The notes below the pieces were generated by a model that did no database searches, was not told where the DNA came from, and saw nothing but the letters and a program-made list of their open reading frames with translations. From positions 1 to 64,000 of the forward strand of contig CANTGH010000005.1 in assembly GCA_947653235.1 (NCBI GenBank): a stretch of DNA of 64,000 nt. Reading direction: 5' to 3'. Positions 49,027 through 58,653 of the stretch are shown here, one piece after another. Both the position numbers and the translations under genes were made by a program. Origin of the DNA: an uncultured Clostridium sp. (lineage in GTDB: Bacteria; Bacillota; Clostridia; TANB77; CAG-508). Position 1 is the stretch's first letter; each line of letters begins with the position of its first letter.

Positions 49027-49167
49027 ATGAATAATAATATGGATATCAATCAATTACTTTCCATTCTCTCTAAAATGGATAAATCTGAGCTAGAAAAAAA
49101 TATTTACCGTGCTCAACAGATTTTAAATAATTCAGACATAAAAAAGAATTTTGATAAACAGGAGTAG
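49027..49167 (+). CDS. Small acidic/helical protein, 46 residues
   Basis: A strong RBS (AAAGGAGGCG) precedes this short gene. The product MNNNMDINQLLSILSKMDKS and following residues is a single amphipathic helical protein ending KNFDKQE. It is separated by 3 bases from the next gene, with which it must be co-translated. I do not recognise the family, though similar small pairs occur in Clostridia. It contains no CGG codon, like core genes and unlike the orphans. Confidence 0.65.
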   Translation: MNNNMDINQLLSILSKMDKSELEKNIYRAQQILNNSDIKKNFDKQE

Positions 49168-49170
49168 TCT

Positions 49171-49551
49171 ATGAATGATGATTTTTCTAATCTTTTAAAT
49201 AATTTTTCTGAAATATTAAAGGAAAAAGATATCGATATAAACAACATATTAGGCGGAAACAATCCGCCTAATCCTGATAATGATGATTTTTCTTTTGATA
49301 TCAATACAATTTTAAAAATAAAAGATATTATGAGTAGTATGAACAATCAAAATGGTCCTAGAAATCAACTATTGTACTCTTTAAAGCCATATCTAGAAGA
49401 TACCAAAAAAGAAAAACTAGAACAATATATTAAGATTGCTAATCTATTATCTGTTCTAGATTCTTTTGATGATAAACATTCTTTTAAATTTTTAAAAGAC
49501 TCAAATTATGATTTTGTTTTGATGCTTATTCTATTTTTACTAATTTTCTAG
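49171..49551 (+). CDS. Unknown 126-residue protein paired with the preceding gene
   Basis: The first half is acidic with a disordered NNPPNPDNDD stretch (residues 30-42). The second half holds NGPRNQLLYSLKPYLED (about 66-82), a pattern seen in small clostridial proteins of unknown function. The C terminus is hydrophobic (FVLMLILFLLIF), either a tail anchor or the buried end of a helix. Its last 12 bases overlap the end of minC on the other strand. Function unknown. Confidence 0.65.
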   Translation: MNDDFSNLLNNFSEILKEKDIDINNILGGNNPPNPDNDDFSFDINTILKIKDIMSSMNNQNGPRNQLLYSLKPYLEDTKKEKLEQYIKIANLLSVLDSFDDKHSFKFLKDSNYDFVLMLILFLLIF

Positions 49552-50151
49552 TAATTCTATTATATCGTTTTTGATGCCAAAGATAGGACATCTTTCTTCT
49601 TTTTCAAGAATTTCTTTTACTAGATTTGAAATTCTGATTTGGGTTGTCTCAATGGTATTGGCAGCAATGATTGCCTTATTATTCCCATTGGCTCCGCTAT
49701 GTGCAACGCCTCTTAAAGTTCCTAAAATAATGATATTTCCTCCTGCCACAACTTCTGCTCCAGAATTGACATCTCCACATACAACTAGGCTTCCGACATA
49801 TTCTTCCTTAGTTCCTGAACGAATGGAATTGTACACATATTTTGTTTCTGATATTTCTGTTTCTACCTCAAATGTTTTCTTTATAGCATGCAATCCCAAT
49901 AAATCAGAAGGCTCATCAAATTTAACTTCTATATCAATTTCTTCATGTATCATTTTTTCTATCATTTTTCTTTCTATTTCCGTAAATAATTTGCCTGTTA
50001 CCCTCATCGGAACATTAGAATTTTTATAAAAATCTTTGAGTTTTGGTAATTTTTCTTGTAATTCTTCGATAATTTCAGTGTTTTTTGCTTGTATATTAAT
50101 ATTTAAAATAATTTCTTTTGTGGTTTGCTTAATTCGTATATTGTTTAACAT
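49540..50151 (-). CDS. minC: Septum site-determining protein MinC
   Basis: This 203-residue protein inhibits FtsZ polymerisation away from midcell. The C-terminal beta-helix domain is clear: VVCGDVNSGAEVVAGGNI and GTLRGVAHSGANGN at residues 125-155. The N-terminal FtsZ-binding part is less conserved. It sits after mrdA, the usual mreCD-mrdA-minCD order in Firmicutes. minD is not next to it, because a convergent gene follows. RBS AGGGGG precedes the ATG. Confidence 0.9.
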   Translation of the reverse strand: MLNNIRIKQTTKEIILNINIQAKNTEIIEELQEKLPKLKDFYKNSNVPMRVTGKLFTEIERKMIEKMIHEEIDIEVKFDEPSDLLGLHAIKKTFEVETEISETKYVYNSIRSGTKEEYVGSLVVCGDVNSGAEVVAGGNIIILGTLRGVAHSGANGNNKAIIAANTIETTQIRISNLVKEILEKEERCPIFGIKNDIIELLEN

Positions 50152-50164
50152 GATTTTTCCCCCT

Positions 50165-52282
50165 TTATGTGAATTGCTCTATTTCGTTTTCCGCTGACAT
50201 ATCTTCTGGTACTTGTTTAACATTCATTCCAAAATATTCATCAATGATTTCTCTTACCACTTCTGCTGTATAATATCCATGTCCACCATTTTCTACAATG
50301 ACAACAACGGCAATTTCTGGATCTTCAAATGGTGCAAATCCAACAAACCAAGCATTTACATCTCCTGTACTCGCCACTTCTGCAGAACCAGTTTTTCCAC
50401 CTACGGAAATATCAAAATTGGCAAAAATTGAACGTGCTGTTCCACTTTCTCCTTCGGTAACAGCTCTCATTCCTTCTAATACAGCATGAATGGTTTCTTG
50501 ACTGATTTGTAAATCTTCTCCATCATTAGGTTGAATTCCTAATTTTTTGTTTGAAAATTCTTTTACTTCTGATTCGGGCACTTGTGTGCCATCTGATTGA
50601 ATAATATTTTTTACAATGCTTAAGTCTATTTTATGTCCACCATTTGCTACCATTGCTATATATTTTGCCATTTGTATTGGTGTAAAGTTATTATAGCCTT
50701 GCCCAATTGCTGCAACTAATGTATCCCCTACCATCCATGGTGTACCTTTGTTTTCTGTAATAGATCGATTGGCTATTGTTCCTGCTCTTTCGTTGTATAA
50801 CTCAATTCCAGTTTTTTGTCCTAGACCAAAATATCTTGCATATTTTTCTAAATTGTCAATACCCATACGATTGCTCACTTCATAAAAGAAATAATTACAT
50901 GATTTCTCAATGGCTCCTGATACATTTAAATAACCATGTCCTCTTCCATGGTCATTAAAATACCAACATTTTGGTTTGTGTGCCGCTGGATAAACACCAA
51001 CATCATTGATTTTTTCTGTTGTGGATACCACACCTGTTTCCAAAGCAGCAATTGCTGTAATCATTTTAAATGTTGAACCTGGTGCATACGGACTTGAAAT
51101 CGTTCGATTGTGCAATGGATTTAATGGATTGTTTTTATATTCATCGTATTTTTCGTTACTAATACCGTTGTAAAACAGTTCTGGTTCGTAATCTGGATTA
51201 CTTGCCATTGCTAAGATTTCTCCTGTCTTTACGTTGGCAACAACAACTGCACCACCTTTGGCATTGTATGTGCGGGAAAAACCTCCTGATTTTATTTTTT
51301 GGATATTAGCAGCTAAGGAACTTTCTGTTATTTTCTGGAGATTTGAATCGATGGTTAGTATAACATCTGCACCACCAATTGCTTCTTTAGCAGTGTATTC
51401 TCCTGTAATTGTTCCATCGACTGACATATCGATTTGTTTGATGCCATCTTCTCCTCTTAAATATTCTTCAAATACTTTTTCAATTCCTGTTTTTCCGATT
51501 TTGTCATTTGTTTTATAATCGTAATAATCACCATTTTTTTCCAACTCATCTAAATCGTCTTGCGAAATTCTTCCCATGTAGCCTAATATGTGAGATGCCA
51601 TGTTTCCAACATAATATTTCCTAATTGGCTCTATAACAATATTAACACCCGTTAATTCTTCACTTCTTTCCTGTAATTGAATGGCACTTTCTCTTGATAT
51701 TTTATCTGAAATGGTAATGGATTTGGTAGTGGAATAACCTGTTGTTGTAATGCCATATCGGATGGCTAGAATTTTACGAATGTCTTGGATATTATCTGTT
51801 TTGATTTTATATTTATCTCGCATTAAATAAAATGCCTCTTCAGCTGATGCTGTTTCCGGTATTTTATATTTTTTGAGCCATTCTAGTAATGCTTCGTTTG
51901 AAGTAAAATTATATTGAAATGGATTAATGCTAATGGGAAATGTATCTAGATAAGTGTCTGCATTGCTTTCTAAAATAGTCGTCATTCGTAAAATGGAATC
52001 ATTTAATTGCTCATCGTCAACTTTGGCTTTATACATCTCAAGTGAAAAATCCATATCGGTGCTGACTAATACATTTCCATATCGATCCAATATGCTTCCT
52101 CTAGCTGCTTCTATCGTTGATTCTCTGGATAATCTTGTATTAGATGTTTCTCTGTATTCCTCACCATTCATAATTTGCAACTCAAATAATCTGATTAATA
52201 TAATAACCCCCATAATATATACAAGAACCGATAGGATGTTAAATCTGAAATTTAGTTTTTTTAGTTCGTTGTTTAATTTCGT
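50165..52282 (-). CDS. mrdA: Penicillin-binding protein 2 (elongasome transpeptidase)
   Basis: This transpeptidase of lateral wall synthesis has 705 residues if it starts at 52282. One membrane helix (about 13-35) leads to a dimerisation domain (about 50-260) and the transpeptidase domain (about 290-690). SxxK is in APGSTFKM near 400, SxN in SCN near 460 and KTG in VGGKTGSAE near 625. The first in-frame ATG (52213) would remove half of the membrane helix. Reading back gives KLNNELKKLNFRFNILSVL with no ATG, GTG or TTG. The only codon correctly spaced (8 bases) from the strong GGAGG is ACG at 52282. Confidence 0.88.
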   Translation of the reverse strand, partial: TKLNNELKKLNFRFNILSVLVYIMGVIILIRLFELQIMNGEEYRETSNTRLSRESTIEAARGSILDRYGNVLVSTDMDFSLEMYKAKVDDEQLNDSILRMTTILESNADTYLDTFPISINPFQYNFTSNEALLEWLKKYKIPETASAEEAFYLMRDKYKIKTDNIQDIRKILAIRYGITTTGYSTTKSITISDKISRESAIQLQERSEELTGVNIVIEPIRKYYVGNMASHILGYMGRISQDDLDELEKNGDYYDYKTNDKIGKTGIEKVFEEYLRGEDGIKQIDMSVDGTITGEYTAKEAIGGADVILTIDSNLQKITESSLAANIQKIKSGGFSRTYNAKGGAVVVANVKTGEILAMASNPDYEPELFYNGISNEKYDEYKNNPLNPLHNRTISSPYAPGSTFKMITAIAALETGVVSTTEKINDVGVYPAAHKPKCWYFNDHGRGHGYLNVSGAIEKSCNYFFYEVSNRMGIDNLEKYARYFGLGQKTGIELYNERAGTIANRSITENKGTPWMVGDTLVAAIGQGYNNFTPIQMAKYIAMVANGGHKIDLSIVKNIIQSDGTQVPESEVKEFSNKKLGIQPNDGEDLQISQETIHAVLEGMRAVTEGESGTARSIFANFDISVGGKTGSAEVASTGDVNAWFVGFAPFEDPEIAVVVIVENGGHGYYTAEVVREIIDEYFGMNVKQVPEDMSAENEIEQFT

Positions 52283-52315
52283 TTATCTCACCTCCCTATT
52301 CTAGCAAATTGAATT

Positions 52316-52849
52316 TTAAAAATATCTCGTTAAAATATTATTTCTTTTGAATACTCTATCCATTGTATAGCCTGTTTTTTGGAGTAATGGATAAAACAGG
52401 ATGACTAATAATGTATTGTATAGTACTTCTATGGCTAATATTTTAATGAAGTAGACAAATTCTATTTCAAATCCTACTATCATTGAATTGAGAATGTAGT
52501 AGCCTACTTCAAATAAAATAGTTGCTAAGACAGACATGATAATAATTGTCATTTTATTTTCTTTGGAAAAATTTCGATCAAAATACGCACCTAAATATCC
52601 TATAAGACATAGCATTATTGCTGTTATTCCAATTGTTTTGCTATACACTAAGTCAATCATTAATCCTCCCATAACACCAAAGGAAATTCCTAAGCTAGCA
52701 TTGGAAAACAACCCTATAAACAATACAAAAATAACAAATAAATTAGGCATCACACCTGCTATCGTAAACATTTGAAAAAGGTTGGCTTGTAAATAAAATA
52801 TAACAAAAAATGATATGATTAAAAATAGGATTATAGTTGTTTTCTTCAT
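52316..52849 (-). CDS. mreD: Rod shape-determining protein MreD
   Basis: This 177-residue integral membrane protein has five to six helices (about 5-24, 33-52, 58-80, 100-122 and 133-155). MreD is part of the elongasome with MreC and PBP2. Sequence conservation is low, as in the family, and the assignment rests on topology plus its place between mreC and mrdA. RBS GGAGG precedes the ATG. Confidence 0.85.
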   Translation of the reverse strand: MKKTTIILFLIISFFVIFYLQANLFQMFTIAGVMPNLFVIFVLFIGLFSNASLGISFGVMGGLMIDLVYSKTIGITAIMLCLIGYLGAYFDRNFSKENKMTIIIMSVLATILFEVGYYILNSMIVGFEIEFVYFIKILAIEVLYNTLLVILFYPLLQKTGYTMDRVFKRNNILTRYF

Positions 52850-52862
52850 GCTTTTCCTCCAT

Positions 52863-53678
52863 TTAATTATTAATGACTAAAACTGTATCTACCATGGAAA
52901 AATCTACGGCAGGTTTAATGACAGCATATCTGTCAGTTACATTACTTGTCGTGATAATTTCTTCGATTGTGCCAATTAGAATTCCTTTTCTATAAATTCC
53001 TCCAACACCAGAGGTATAAACATTGTCTCCTTGAATTAATTCTGCATCAGTTGGAATGTACGATGCTCTTAAAATTTGATTATTTTCCAAAGTTCCTTTA
53101 CAAATAATGCTTTGTTCAGTTGTGCTAATATTGCAGCTTACTGTGCTTGCTGGGTCTACAATCACTTGTACTTTCGCTGTATGGTCTGTAACTGAAATAA
53201 TATGCCCAACTAATCCTTTATCAGCAATAACTGTCATATTTGCTTCTACGCCGTCTTGTTTTCCTACATTAATGACTAAATCGCTACTGTAATTGCTTAT
53301 ATCTTTGTTGATTACGTAAGCTGGTATGGTGTTATAGTCAGCATATTTTTGGGTTAAATTCATATATTCTTGTAATGTAACATTATCTGCTTTTATGCTT
53401 TCTAGTTCTCTGAGTTCTGTTTCTAGTTTGCTGTTGATTTCTTTTAGTTCTTTGTTTTCTGTTTGAAGTGTTTCAATGTCTGTAAAATAGGCCGAATTTC
53501 CTTGAATTTTATATTTTAAATCCGTAAATACTCTTTGAATCGGCGTAATAATAGAATTGACTGCACTTTCTAAAAACGATAATTTATCCAGCTGAACATT
53601 GGAAAGAAAGATTAGTAAAACTAAAAAAATGAAAGTTATAATTCCACCTAATATGTTGGATTGTTTGTTTCTATTCAT
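52863..53678 (-). CDS. mreC: Cell shape protein MreC
   Basis: This 271-residue protein has one N-terminal helix (about 10-28), a coiled coil (about 60-95, LQTENKELKEINSKLETEL) and two beta-barrel subdomains. Conserved motifs are NVGKQDGVEANM near 155 and GLVGHI near 172. It scaffolds the elongasome outside the membrane. I use the ATG at 53678 (RBS AAAGGA), not the upstream extension that would run into radC. mreB, usually between radC and mreC, is absent here. Confidence 0.9.
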   Translation of the reverse strand: MNRNKQSNILGGIITFIFLVLLIFLSNVQLDKLSFLESAVNSIITPIQRVFTDLKYKIQGNSAYFTDIETLQTENKELKEINSKLETELRELESIKADNVTLQEYMNLTQKYADYNTIPAYVINKDISNYSSDLVINVGKQDGVEANMTVIADKGLVGHIISVTDHTAKVQVIVDPASTVSCNISTTEQSIICKGTLENNQILRASYIPTDAELIQGDNVYTSGVGGIYRKGILIGTIEEIITTSNVTDRYAVIKPAVDFSMVDTVLVINN

Positions 53679-53712
53679 ATTTTGTCCTTTCTTTGTTTGA
53701 ATTTTGGGTAAG

Positions 53713-54393
53713 TTACATCGCGCTATGATATTCACCATCGCCTATGACAATGTGGTCTAATAATTGAATTCCCATTAATTCACAAGATTTGCGAATTTTT
53801 TGCGTTGCTACTATATCTTCTTTGCTTGGCACAGAATTGCCACTGGGATGATTATGTACTAAGATTACTTTTGGAATTTGTAATTTGATTGGTTCTGATA
53901 AGATTTGCTTGATATCAAAAATTAAGGTATTATCTTTGCCTGTTGCTATGTCTATGATTTTTTGTATGACATTTTTATTGTTTAATAAAATAAGTTTTAG
54001 TTTCTCCTTTTTTTCATATCTCATTTCTTGCATTAGTAAATTAGCAACATCCGCCTTTGTTTTTATACAGATTTTCGTTAAATTAATAGGCTGTGACATT
54101 CTCTTGGCTATTTCACCAACTGCTTTTAATTCAATTGCTTTTACTTTTCCAATTCCATGAATTTTCATCAATTCTTTAATTGAAATTTCTTGGAGAAATC
54201 TTAAATCATTTTGTGTTGCTCCTAGACTTAAATTCATAACTTGTCTTGCTAAATCTAATGCCGTTCTATTTTTGGTACCAGTTTTTATGATAATGGCTAA
54301 TAATTCACTATTGCTTAAAGTCGTTTCGCCATAAATTAGTAATTTTTCATAGGGTCTTTCTGACATGGGTAATAAATTCATTTTGGTTGTCAT
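53713..54393 (-). CDS. radC: RadC-family JAB/MPN-domain protein
   Basis: This 226-residue protein has an N-terminal helix-hairpin-helix region (residues 60-85, IKELMKIHGIGKVKA) and a C-terminal JAB metalloprotease-like domain with VHNHPSGN near 177 and LLDHIVIGDGEYHSA at the end. Its biochemical function is debated, as the historical DNA repair role is not supported. Placement before mreC is conserved in Firmicutes. RBS AGAAAGG precedes the ATG. Confidence 0.9.
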   Translation of the reverse strand: MTTKMNLLPMSERPYEKLLIYGETTLSNSELLAIIIKTGTKNRTALDLARQVMNLSLGATQNDLRFLQEISIKELMKIHGIGKVKAIELKAVGEIAKRMSQPINLTKICIKTKADVANLLMQEMRYEKKEKLKLILLNNKNVIQKIIDIATGKDNTLIFDIKQILSEPIKLQIPKVILVHNHPSGNSVPSKEDIVATQKIRKSCELMGIQLLDHIVIGDGEYHSAM

Positions 54394-54549
54394 TTTTTTC
54401 CTTTCTGTTTATGATTATTTCCCCCAAATAGAATGATTGATATCTATTATATCGTGATTATGTAATTTTTTCAAGTAATTTTAGTACATTTTTCAAGATT
54501 TCTTAATATAATGAATTGTAGCCTTAACTTTTCTTCCAGAAATTGAGTA

Positions 54550-54577
54550 TTTACTTTCTCTTAAGAAGTAGTATAAT
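54550..54577 (+). promoter_or_regulatory. Possible mecA promoter
   Basis: TTTACT, 16 bases and TATAAT lie 25 bases before the mecA start. The -10 is perfect and the -35 is weak. Confidence 0.6.
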
Positions 54578-54602
54578 TAAATTATATTAGGAGGTTTGCC
54601 CT

Positions 54603-55193
54603 ATGAAAATAGAAAAAATTAATGAAAACAGAATTCAAATTACTTTTAATCATACAGATTTAAAGGAAAACAATATTGATTTACATTCTTTTATGTCCAA
54701 TTCGATTGAAAGTCAAAGTTTATTTTTGCTGATGTTGGATAAAGCAGAACATGAAGTTGGCTTTATTACAGATAATTATAAACTTTCTATCCAAGCTATG
54801 GCATTAAGCAATGGTACTTTTGTGATTACTGTTACTAGAATTGAAAAAGAAATTTTAAAATCTACACGCGTACAGGCTCATCGAAAAACTGCTGTTATTG
54901 AAAATAATACACTCATTTACAGATTTACAAATTTTGATGATTTCTGTAATTTTACTAATTTTTTGTCTGTCTCCTTAACAGATTTAACAGAACATTTGAC
55001 TGGTGTTCAAGCCTTATATCAATACAAAGACTGCTTTTTCTTCATTTTACAAAATATGGAACAACCTTATTTTTCAACGCTATCTACTGTCATTACTGAA
55101 TTTGGTGAAGCTGTTGATAATCCAGATTTAATGCTTTATAAAATCAAAGAATATGGAAAACTTGTAACAAACCAAGCGATACATAGTAAATAA
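54603..55193 (+). CDS. mecA: Adaptor protein MecA
   Basis: This 196-residue protein starts with MKIEKINENRIQITF, typical of MecA, followed by an acidic linker and a C-terminal domain (about 100-190, IYRFTNFDDFCNFTNFL). MecA delivers substrates to the ClpCP protease and controls competence and stress factors in Firmicutes. The length is slightly shorter than in Bacillus (218). The arginine codons are AGA, CGC and CGA, with no CGG, so it groups with core genes despite being on the plus strand. RBS AGGAGG is 8 bases before the ATG. Confidence 0.85.
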   Translation: MKIEKINENRIQITFNHTDLKENNIDLHSFMSNSIESQSLFLLMLDKAEHEVGFITDNYKLSIQAMALSNGTFVITVTRIEKEILKSTRVQAHRKTAVIENNTLIYRFTNFDDFCNFTNFLSVSLTDLTEHLTGVQALYQYKDCFFFILQNMEQPYFSTLSTVITEFGEAVDNPDLMLYKIKEYGKLVTNQAIHSK

Positions 55194-55244
55194 ACATTCT
55201 CAAAATAGGAAATATAATTCTATATTTTCCTTTTATGAAAAAGG

Positions 55245-55273
55245 TTGACTTCATTAACATAAAGTGATATAAT
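55245..55273 (+). promoter_or_regulatory. Sigma-A promoter, extended -10
   Basis: TTGACT, 17 bases and TATAAT preceded by TGA. A leader of about 65 bases with a small AATGG/CCATT hairpin follows before orphan gene 4. Confidence 0.82.
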
Positions 55274-55343
55274 AGATTGCGTTACAAAAACTTATTTAAT
55301 TTATCAATGGAGGCTAATCCATTCTTTATTAGGAGGTCTGAAA

Positions 55344-55847
55344 ATGCCCAAAATATTAAAAACAGCAGCCACTCTCCACGGCACAAGTAAATTATCGGTA
55401 ATATTAAGAACTTTTCAAAAAGAAACTAATGTTGTTTTAGAAGAACATGAAAAGGAATACCCTTTACGGGAATTATCGATAGAAGAACTTTTTGAAATCC
55501 GTGTAGAACATCAAGCAGGGTTTGTTCTAAAAATGAATTGTCATTATTATTATACACCTATTCCTAAAGAGTTAAAGCTTGTATCACTCAATATTTTAGG
55601 CACACATCTTTGTGCCAATAGTACAAATACTTGTCAATTTTTTTCGTCTAAACCTTTATGTGATGGTGGATGTGCAAAAGTTCGAGATGCCGAAGTAAGG
55701 GATTTTCTTTCCCTAGGCATTAAACAACTTGAAGCAGTTAACTTATCCAAACGTATCGAAAAATATGATTTTATTACTGTTGGATATGAAACATTTAATA
55801 CAGATATTAATTGTTTTGTTGTGGTGGAGTGTAGTAACTTTAGATAA
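55344..55847 (+). CDS. Unknown Cys-containing protein (CGG-using orphan gene 4)
   Basis: This 167-residue unrecognised protein has a basic N terminus and an acidic middle (EEHEKEYPLRELSIEEL). The central region is Cys- and His-rich (about residues 60-110), with NCHYYYTP, THLCAN, NTCQFF and PLCDGGC, and could bind a metal. One of the seven arginines (in PLREL) uses CGG and one uses AGG. It has its own promoter, RBS AGGAGG and a terminator. The four central Cys are spaced irregularly, so a zinc site is a suggestion only. Confidence 0.65.
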   Translation: MPKILKTAATLHGTSKLSVILRTFQKETNVVLEEHEKEYPLRELSIEELFEIRVEHQAGFVLKMNCHYYYTPIPKELKLVSLNILGTHLCANSTNTCQFFSSKPLCDGGCAKVRDAEVRDFLSLGIKQLEAVNLSKRIEKYDFITVGYETFNTDINCFVVVECSNFR

Positions 55848-55864
55848 AATCCATAATGAAAAAT

Positions 55865-55899
55865 CGTTAGCATAGTTTATTGAATGCTGACGATTTTTT
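55865..55899. terminator. Terminator between orphan gene 4 and prfA
   Basis: CGTTAGCAT and ATGCTGACG pair with one G-T, followed by TTTTTTG on the plus strand. Confidence 0.7.
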
Positions 55900-55912
55900 G
55901 TTCGTTTATGAA

Positions 55913-56974
55913 TTATTCTTCATTTCCTTTGAGTTTTTCTGCTCTGTCTGTTGCAATTAAGTTATCAATCAATTCGTCTAAATCTCCATTTAGAAAATTT
56001 TCAAATTGAAAAATGCTCATTCCAATTCTATGGTCTGTAATTCGTCCTTGTGGATAATTGTAAGTTCTTATTTTCTCACTCCTATCACCTGTTCCTACCT
56101 GACTTTTTCTGGCATTTGCCACTTCGGAATCTTGTTTTTCTTTCTCAATTTCATATAATCTCGAACGTAGCATTTTCATAGCATATTCTCTATTTTGTAC
56201 TTGTGACCTCTGCGTCTGACATTCCACCACAATTCCACTTGGTTCGTGAATTAATCTTACCGCAGAAGAAGTTTTGTTAATATGCTGTCCTCCTGCTCCT
56301 GAAGCTCTAAAAACTTCCATTTTGATATCCGCTGGATTTAACTCAATTTCAACATCTTCTACTTCTGGAAGCACAGCAACTGTAACCGTTGAAGTATGGA
56401 TTCTTCCACTACTTTCCGTATCTGGCACACGTTGCACACGATGCACTCCACTTTCAAACTTAAATCGACTATACGCTCCTTTTCCTGTTATCACAAATGT
56501 AACTTCCTTGTATCCACCAAGTTCTGTCGCATTTTCGTTAACAATATCCAATTTCCAATTTTTTCTTTCTGCATACATTGAATACATACGAAATAACGTT
56601 CCTGCAAATAACGCTGCTTCTTCTCCACCTGCACCTGAACGAATTTCGCAAATAACATTGTTATCATCATTGGGATCTTTGGGGATGAGAAGAAATTTCA
56701 ATTCTTCTTCGATTTGAGGCAATTTTTGTTTTGCCTCTTCAAAATCCATACTTGCTAATTCCTTTAATTCTGGATCATTTAGCATTTCTTTCGCCTCTTC
56801 GAATTGTTGTTTTACTTTTTTGTATTCTCTATATTTTTCAACAACATCTTCTAAGCTTCCATGCTCTTTCATTAATTTTTGCCATTCGGATTGATTTGAA
56901 ATCACCTCTGGATCACTAATTAATTGATTTAACTCCTCATATCTTTTTTCTACGCCTTCTAACTTTTGAAACAT
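55913..56974 (-). CDS. prfA: Peptide chain release factor 1
   Basis: RF1 recognises UAA and UAG and triggers peptidyl-tRNA hydrolysis. The 353-residue product has the catalytic GGQ in [15 protein letters not shown] near 228 and the codon-recognition PxT as PDT in [12 protein letters not shown] near 185. The length is normal. I use the ATG at 56974, nine bases after AAAGGA; the ATG at 56983 overlaps the RBS. RF1 is relevant because the five recoded genes compete with termination or stalling. RF1 itself has no CGG. Confidence 0.93.
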   Translation of the reverse strand: MFQKLEGVEKRYEELNQLISDPEVISNQSEWQKLMKEHGSLEDVVEKYREYKKVKQQFEEAKEMLNDPELKELASMDFEEAKQKLPQIEEELKFLLIPKDPNDDNNVICEIRSGAGGEEAALFAGTLFRMYSMYAERKNWKLDIVNENATELGGYKEVTFVITGKGAYSRFKFESGVHRVQRVPDTESSGRIHTSTVTVAVLPEVEDVEIELNPADIKMEVFRASGAGGQHINKTSSAVRLIHEPSGIVVECQTQRSQVQNREYAMKMLRSRLYEIEKEKQDSEVANARKSQVGTGDRSEKIRTYNYPQGRITDHRIGMSIFQFENFLNGDLDELIDNLIATDRAEKLKGNEE

Positions 56975-57015
56975 TTGATTCATTCCTTTCTAGTGTTATT
57001 ATACACCACTTTTTT

Positions 57016-58608
57016 CTAATTTTCAAGCTTAATTAAATGATATTCTATTTTTAACTGCTTCAAAATTTCCTCTTCACGATTTGTGCAAGTGAAAATAAAA
57101 ATCTGATTATTATAATTTTTATCTTGCAAATAACACAACATATTTTTTAGACGTAGTTCGTCAAAATAAGCAAATGTTTCATCTAAAAAAATGGGCAAGT
57201 TTTCCTTTGAAACCTCAGACAAAATACTTAGGCGAAGTGCCAAATACATTTCGTCGATTGTGCCAATACTTAATCTCTCCACTGGCATATAAGCACCATT
57301 TTCGACCTCTACCAACAAACCATTTTCGTCATTTACCATTACTTTTTTGTATCTTCCATTGGTTAATTCAGCTGTAATCTCACACAACTTTTGTTCAAAT
57401 TTCGGACTTAAATTGTGTTTGATTTCTTCATATGCTTGACTTAAAGCTTGTTTGGCAATGTTATATGAAACTTCTAGGGAAAGCAATTCCTCTTTTAGGC
57501 ATTTTTGTCCTTCTAAGTTTTCTTCTATTCTTGCTAATATTTCCAATTTCTCATCTAAATTTGCTTTTTCTGTCTCCAAAACACGACTTTTCAGTTTTAA
57601 ATCATTGATTTTTGCTTCCAATTTTTCCATTTCTTTTTCTATTTTATTTTGATCAAAATCGGAATTTTCTTTTTGTATCTGACTCATTTTAAAAATTATA
57701 AAAACATCCAAAATGACTATCAAAACTGAAAAAACAGCTAGAACAAATTGTCTAAACATCACCAATAATACCGCTAAAACTGCCAAAAGTAAAGCTACAA
57801 AAATACAAACCTTCCTTTTCATTTTGATTTCTACTTTTTTGATTTCCTTATCATTTAGCGATTGCCTTGTACTTTTTAGTTTTTCTTTCTGGTTTTGTAA
57901 CTTTTCTAATTCGTCTGTAATACGCTCCTGTTCTAAGCTATAATTGGCAAACTTCTCTTTTTCCCACTGTAGATCGCGTTTTTGGCTGACTAAATTTTTT
58001 ATATTATCATCCACCACATTTATTGGTTTGCCTTTGGTTCGATCTGTTCCGATTGTTTCATTTTGCCATTTATTGAGCTTGTCCATTGACTTTTTGAACG
58101 AAATGGTATCATCTCCAGAAGAAACTAAATTACTGATTTTCTGGACGATGGCATGGCTATCTGCTTTTGCTAATTTTACTTCTTGTTGCCCAATTATCGC
58201 TGTATGGCAAAACGTGGCTTCGTCCATTCCTACTTGTGTTTCTAGAAACTGTATTCCCTTTGTTTTGTCAATGGAAAACGTTTTTGAAACATCTTCGTTA
58301 TTTTGATAAATGATTGGATTTTTCTTTTTAAATTCTCGAAAAACTTCATATTCTTCGCCATTATCCAAATTGTATTGGATTTTCCCAGAAAACGCAAAAT
58401 CTTCCCAAGGTTGATACCTTTCCAAATCAGAAATATTTTTTCCATTTTTATTTTTAGAAATACCATATAAAATCGCTTGAATTCCTTTCAATATGGTTGA
58501 TTTTCCACTTTCATTTCCACCATAAATGATATTAATTCCTTCTTTGAATTTTAACTCTCTTTCTTTTATTTTTCCAAAACCGTTTATTTTTATTTTATCG
58601 ATTTTCAA
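57016..58608 (-). CDS. YhaN-like SMC-type ATPase
   Basis: This 530-residue ATPase has a Walker A (YGGNESGKST near 30-40) and a Q-loop region (AIIGQQEVK near 140). A coiled coil (about 200-400) is interrupted by two membrane helices (about 268-310), followed by the signature LSIGTIDEMYLALRL near 455 and Walker B LPIFLDETFAYFD near 475. It resembles Bacillus YhaN and SbcC but is much shorter. With the downstream phosphoesterase it forms an SbcCD-like pair, probably in DNA end processing. The start is TTG at 58608 with AAAGGA 11 bases upstream. Confidence 0.82.
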   Translation of the reverse strand: MKIDKIKINGFGKIKERELKFKEGINIIYGGNESGKSTILKGIQAILYGISKNKNGKNISDLERYQPWEDFAFSGKIQYNLDNGEEYEVFREFKKKNPIIYQNNEDVSKTFSIDKTKGIQFLETQVGMDEATFCHTAIIGQQEVKLAKADSHAIVQKISNLVSSGDDTISFKKSMDKLNKWQNETIGTDRTKGKPINVVDDNIKNLVSQKRDLQWEKEKFANYSLEQERITDELEKLQNQKEKLKSTRQSLNDKEIKKVEIKMKRKVCIFVALLLAVLAVLLVMFRQFVLAVFSVLIVILDVFIIFKMSQIQKENSDFDQNKIEKEMEKLEAKINDLKLKSRVLETEKANLDEKLEILARIEENLEGQKCLKEELLSLEVSYNIAKQALSQAYEEIKHNLSPKFEQKLCEITAELTNGRYKKVMVNDENGLLVEVENGAYMPVERLSIGTIDEMYLALRLSILSEVSKENLPIFLDETFAYFDELRLKNMLCYLQDKNYNNQIFIFTCTNREEEILKQLKIEYHLIKLEN

Positions 58609-58653
58609 TCTAATCTATTTCCTTTCGATGGTGTTTTTGGGATTATTTAATCT

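Noticed and set aside
52213..52215. ATG at 52213 as mrdA start
   Set aside because: It would remove the first half of the membrane anchor and has no RBS; the upstream frame has a strong RBS and family-like residues.
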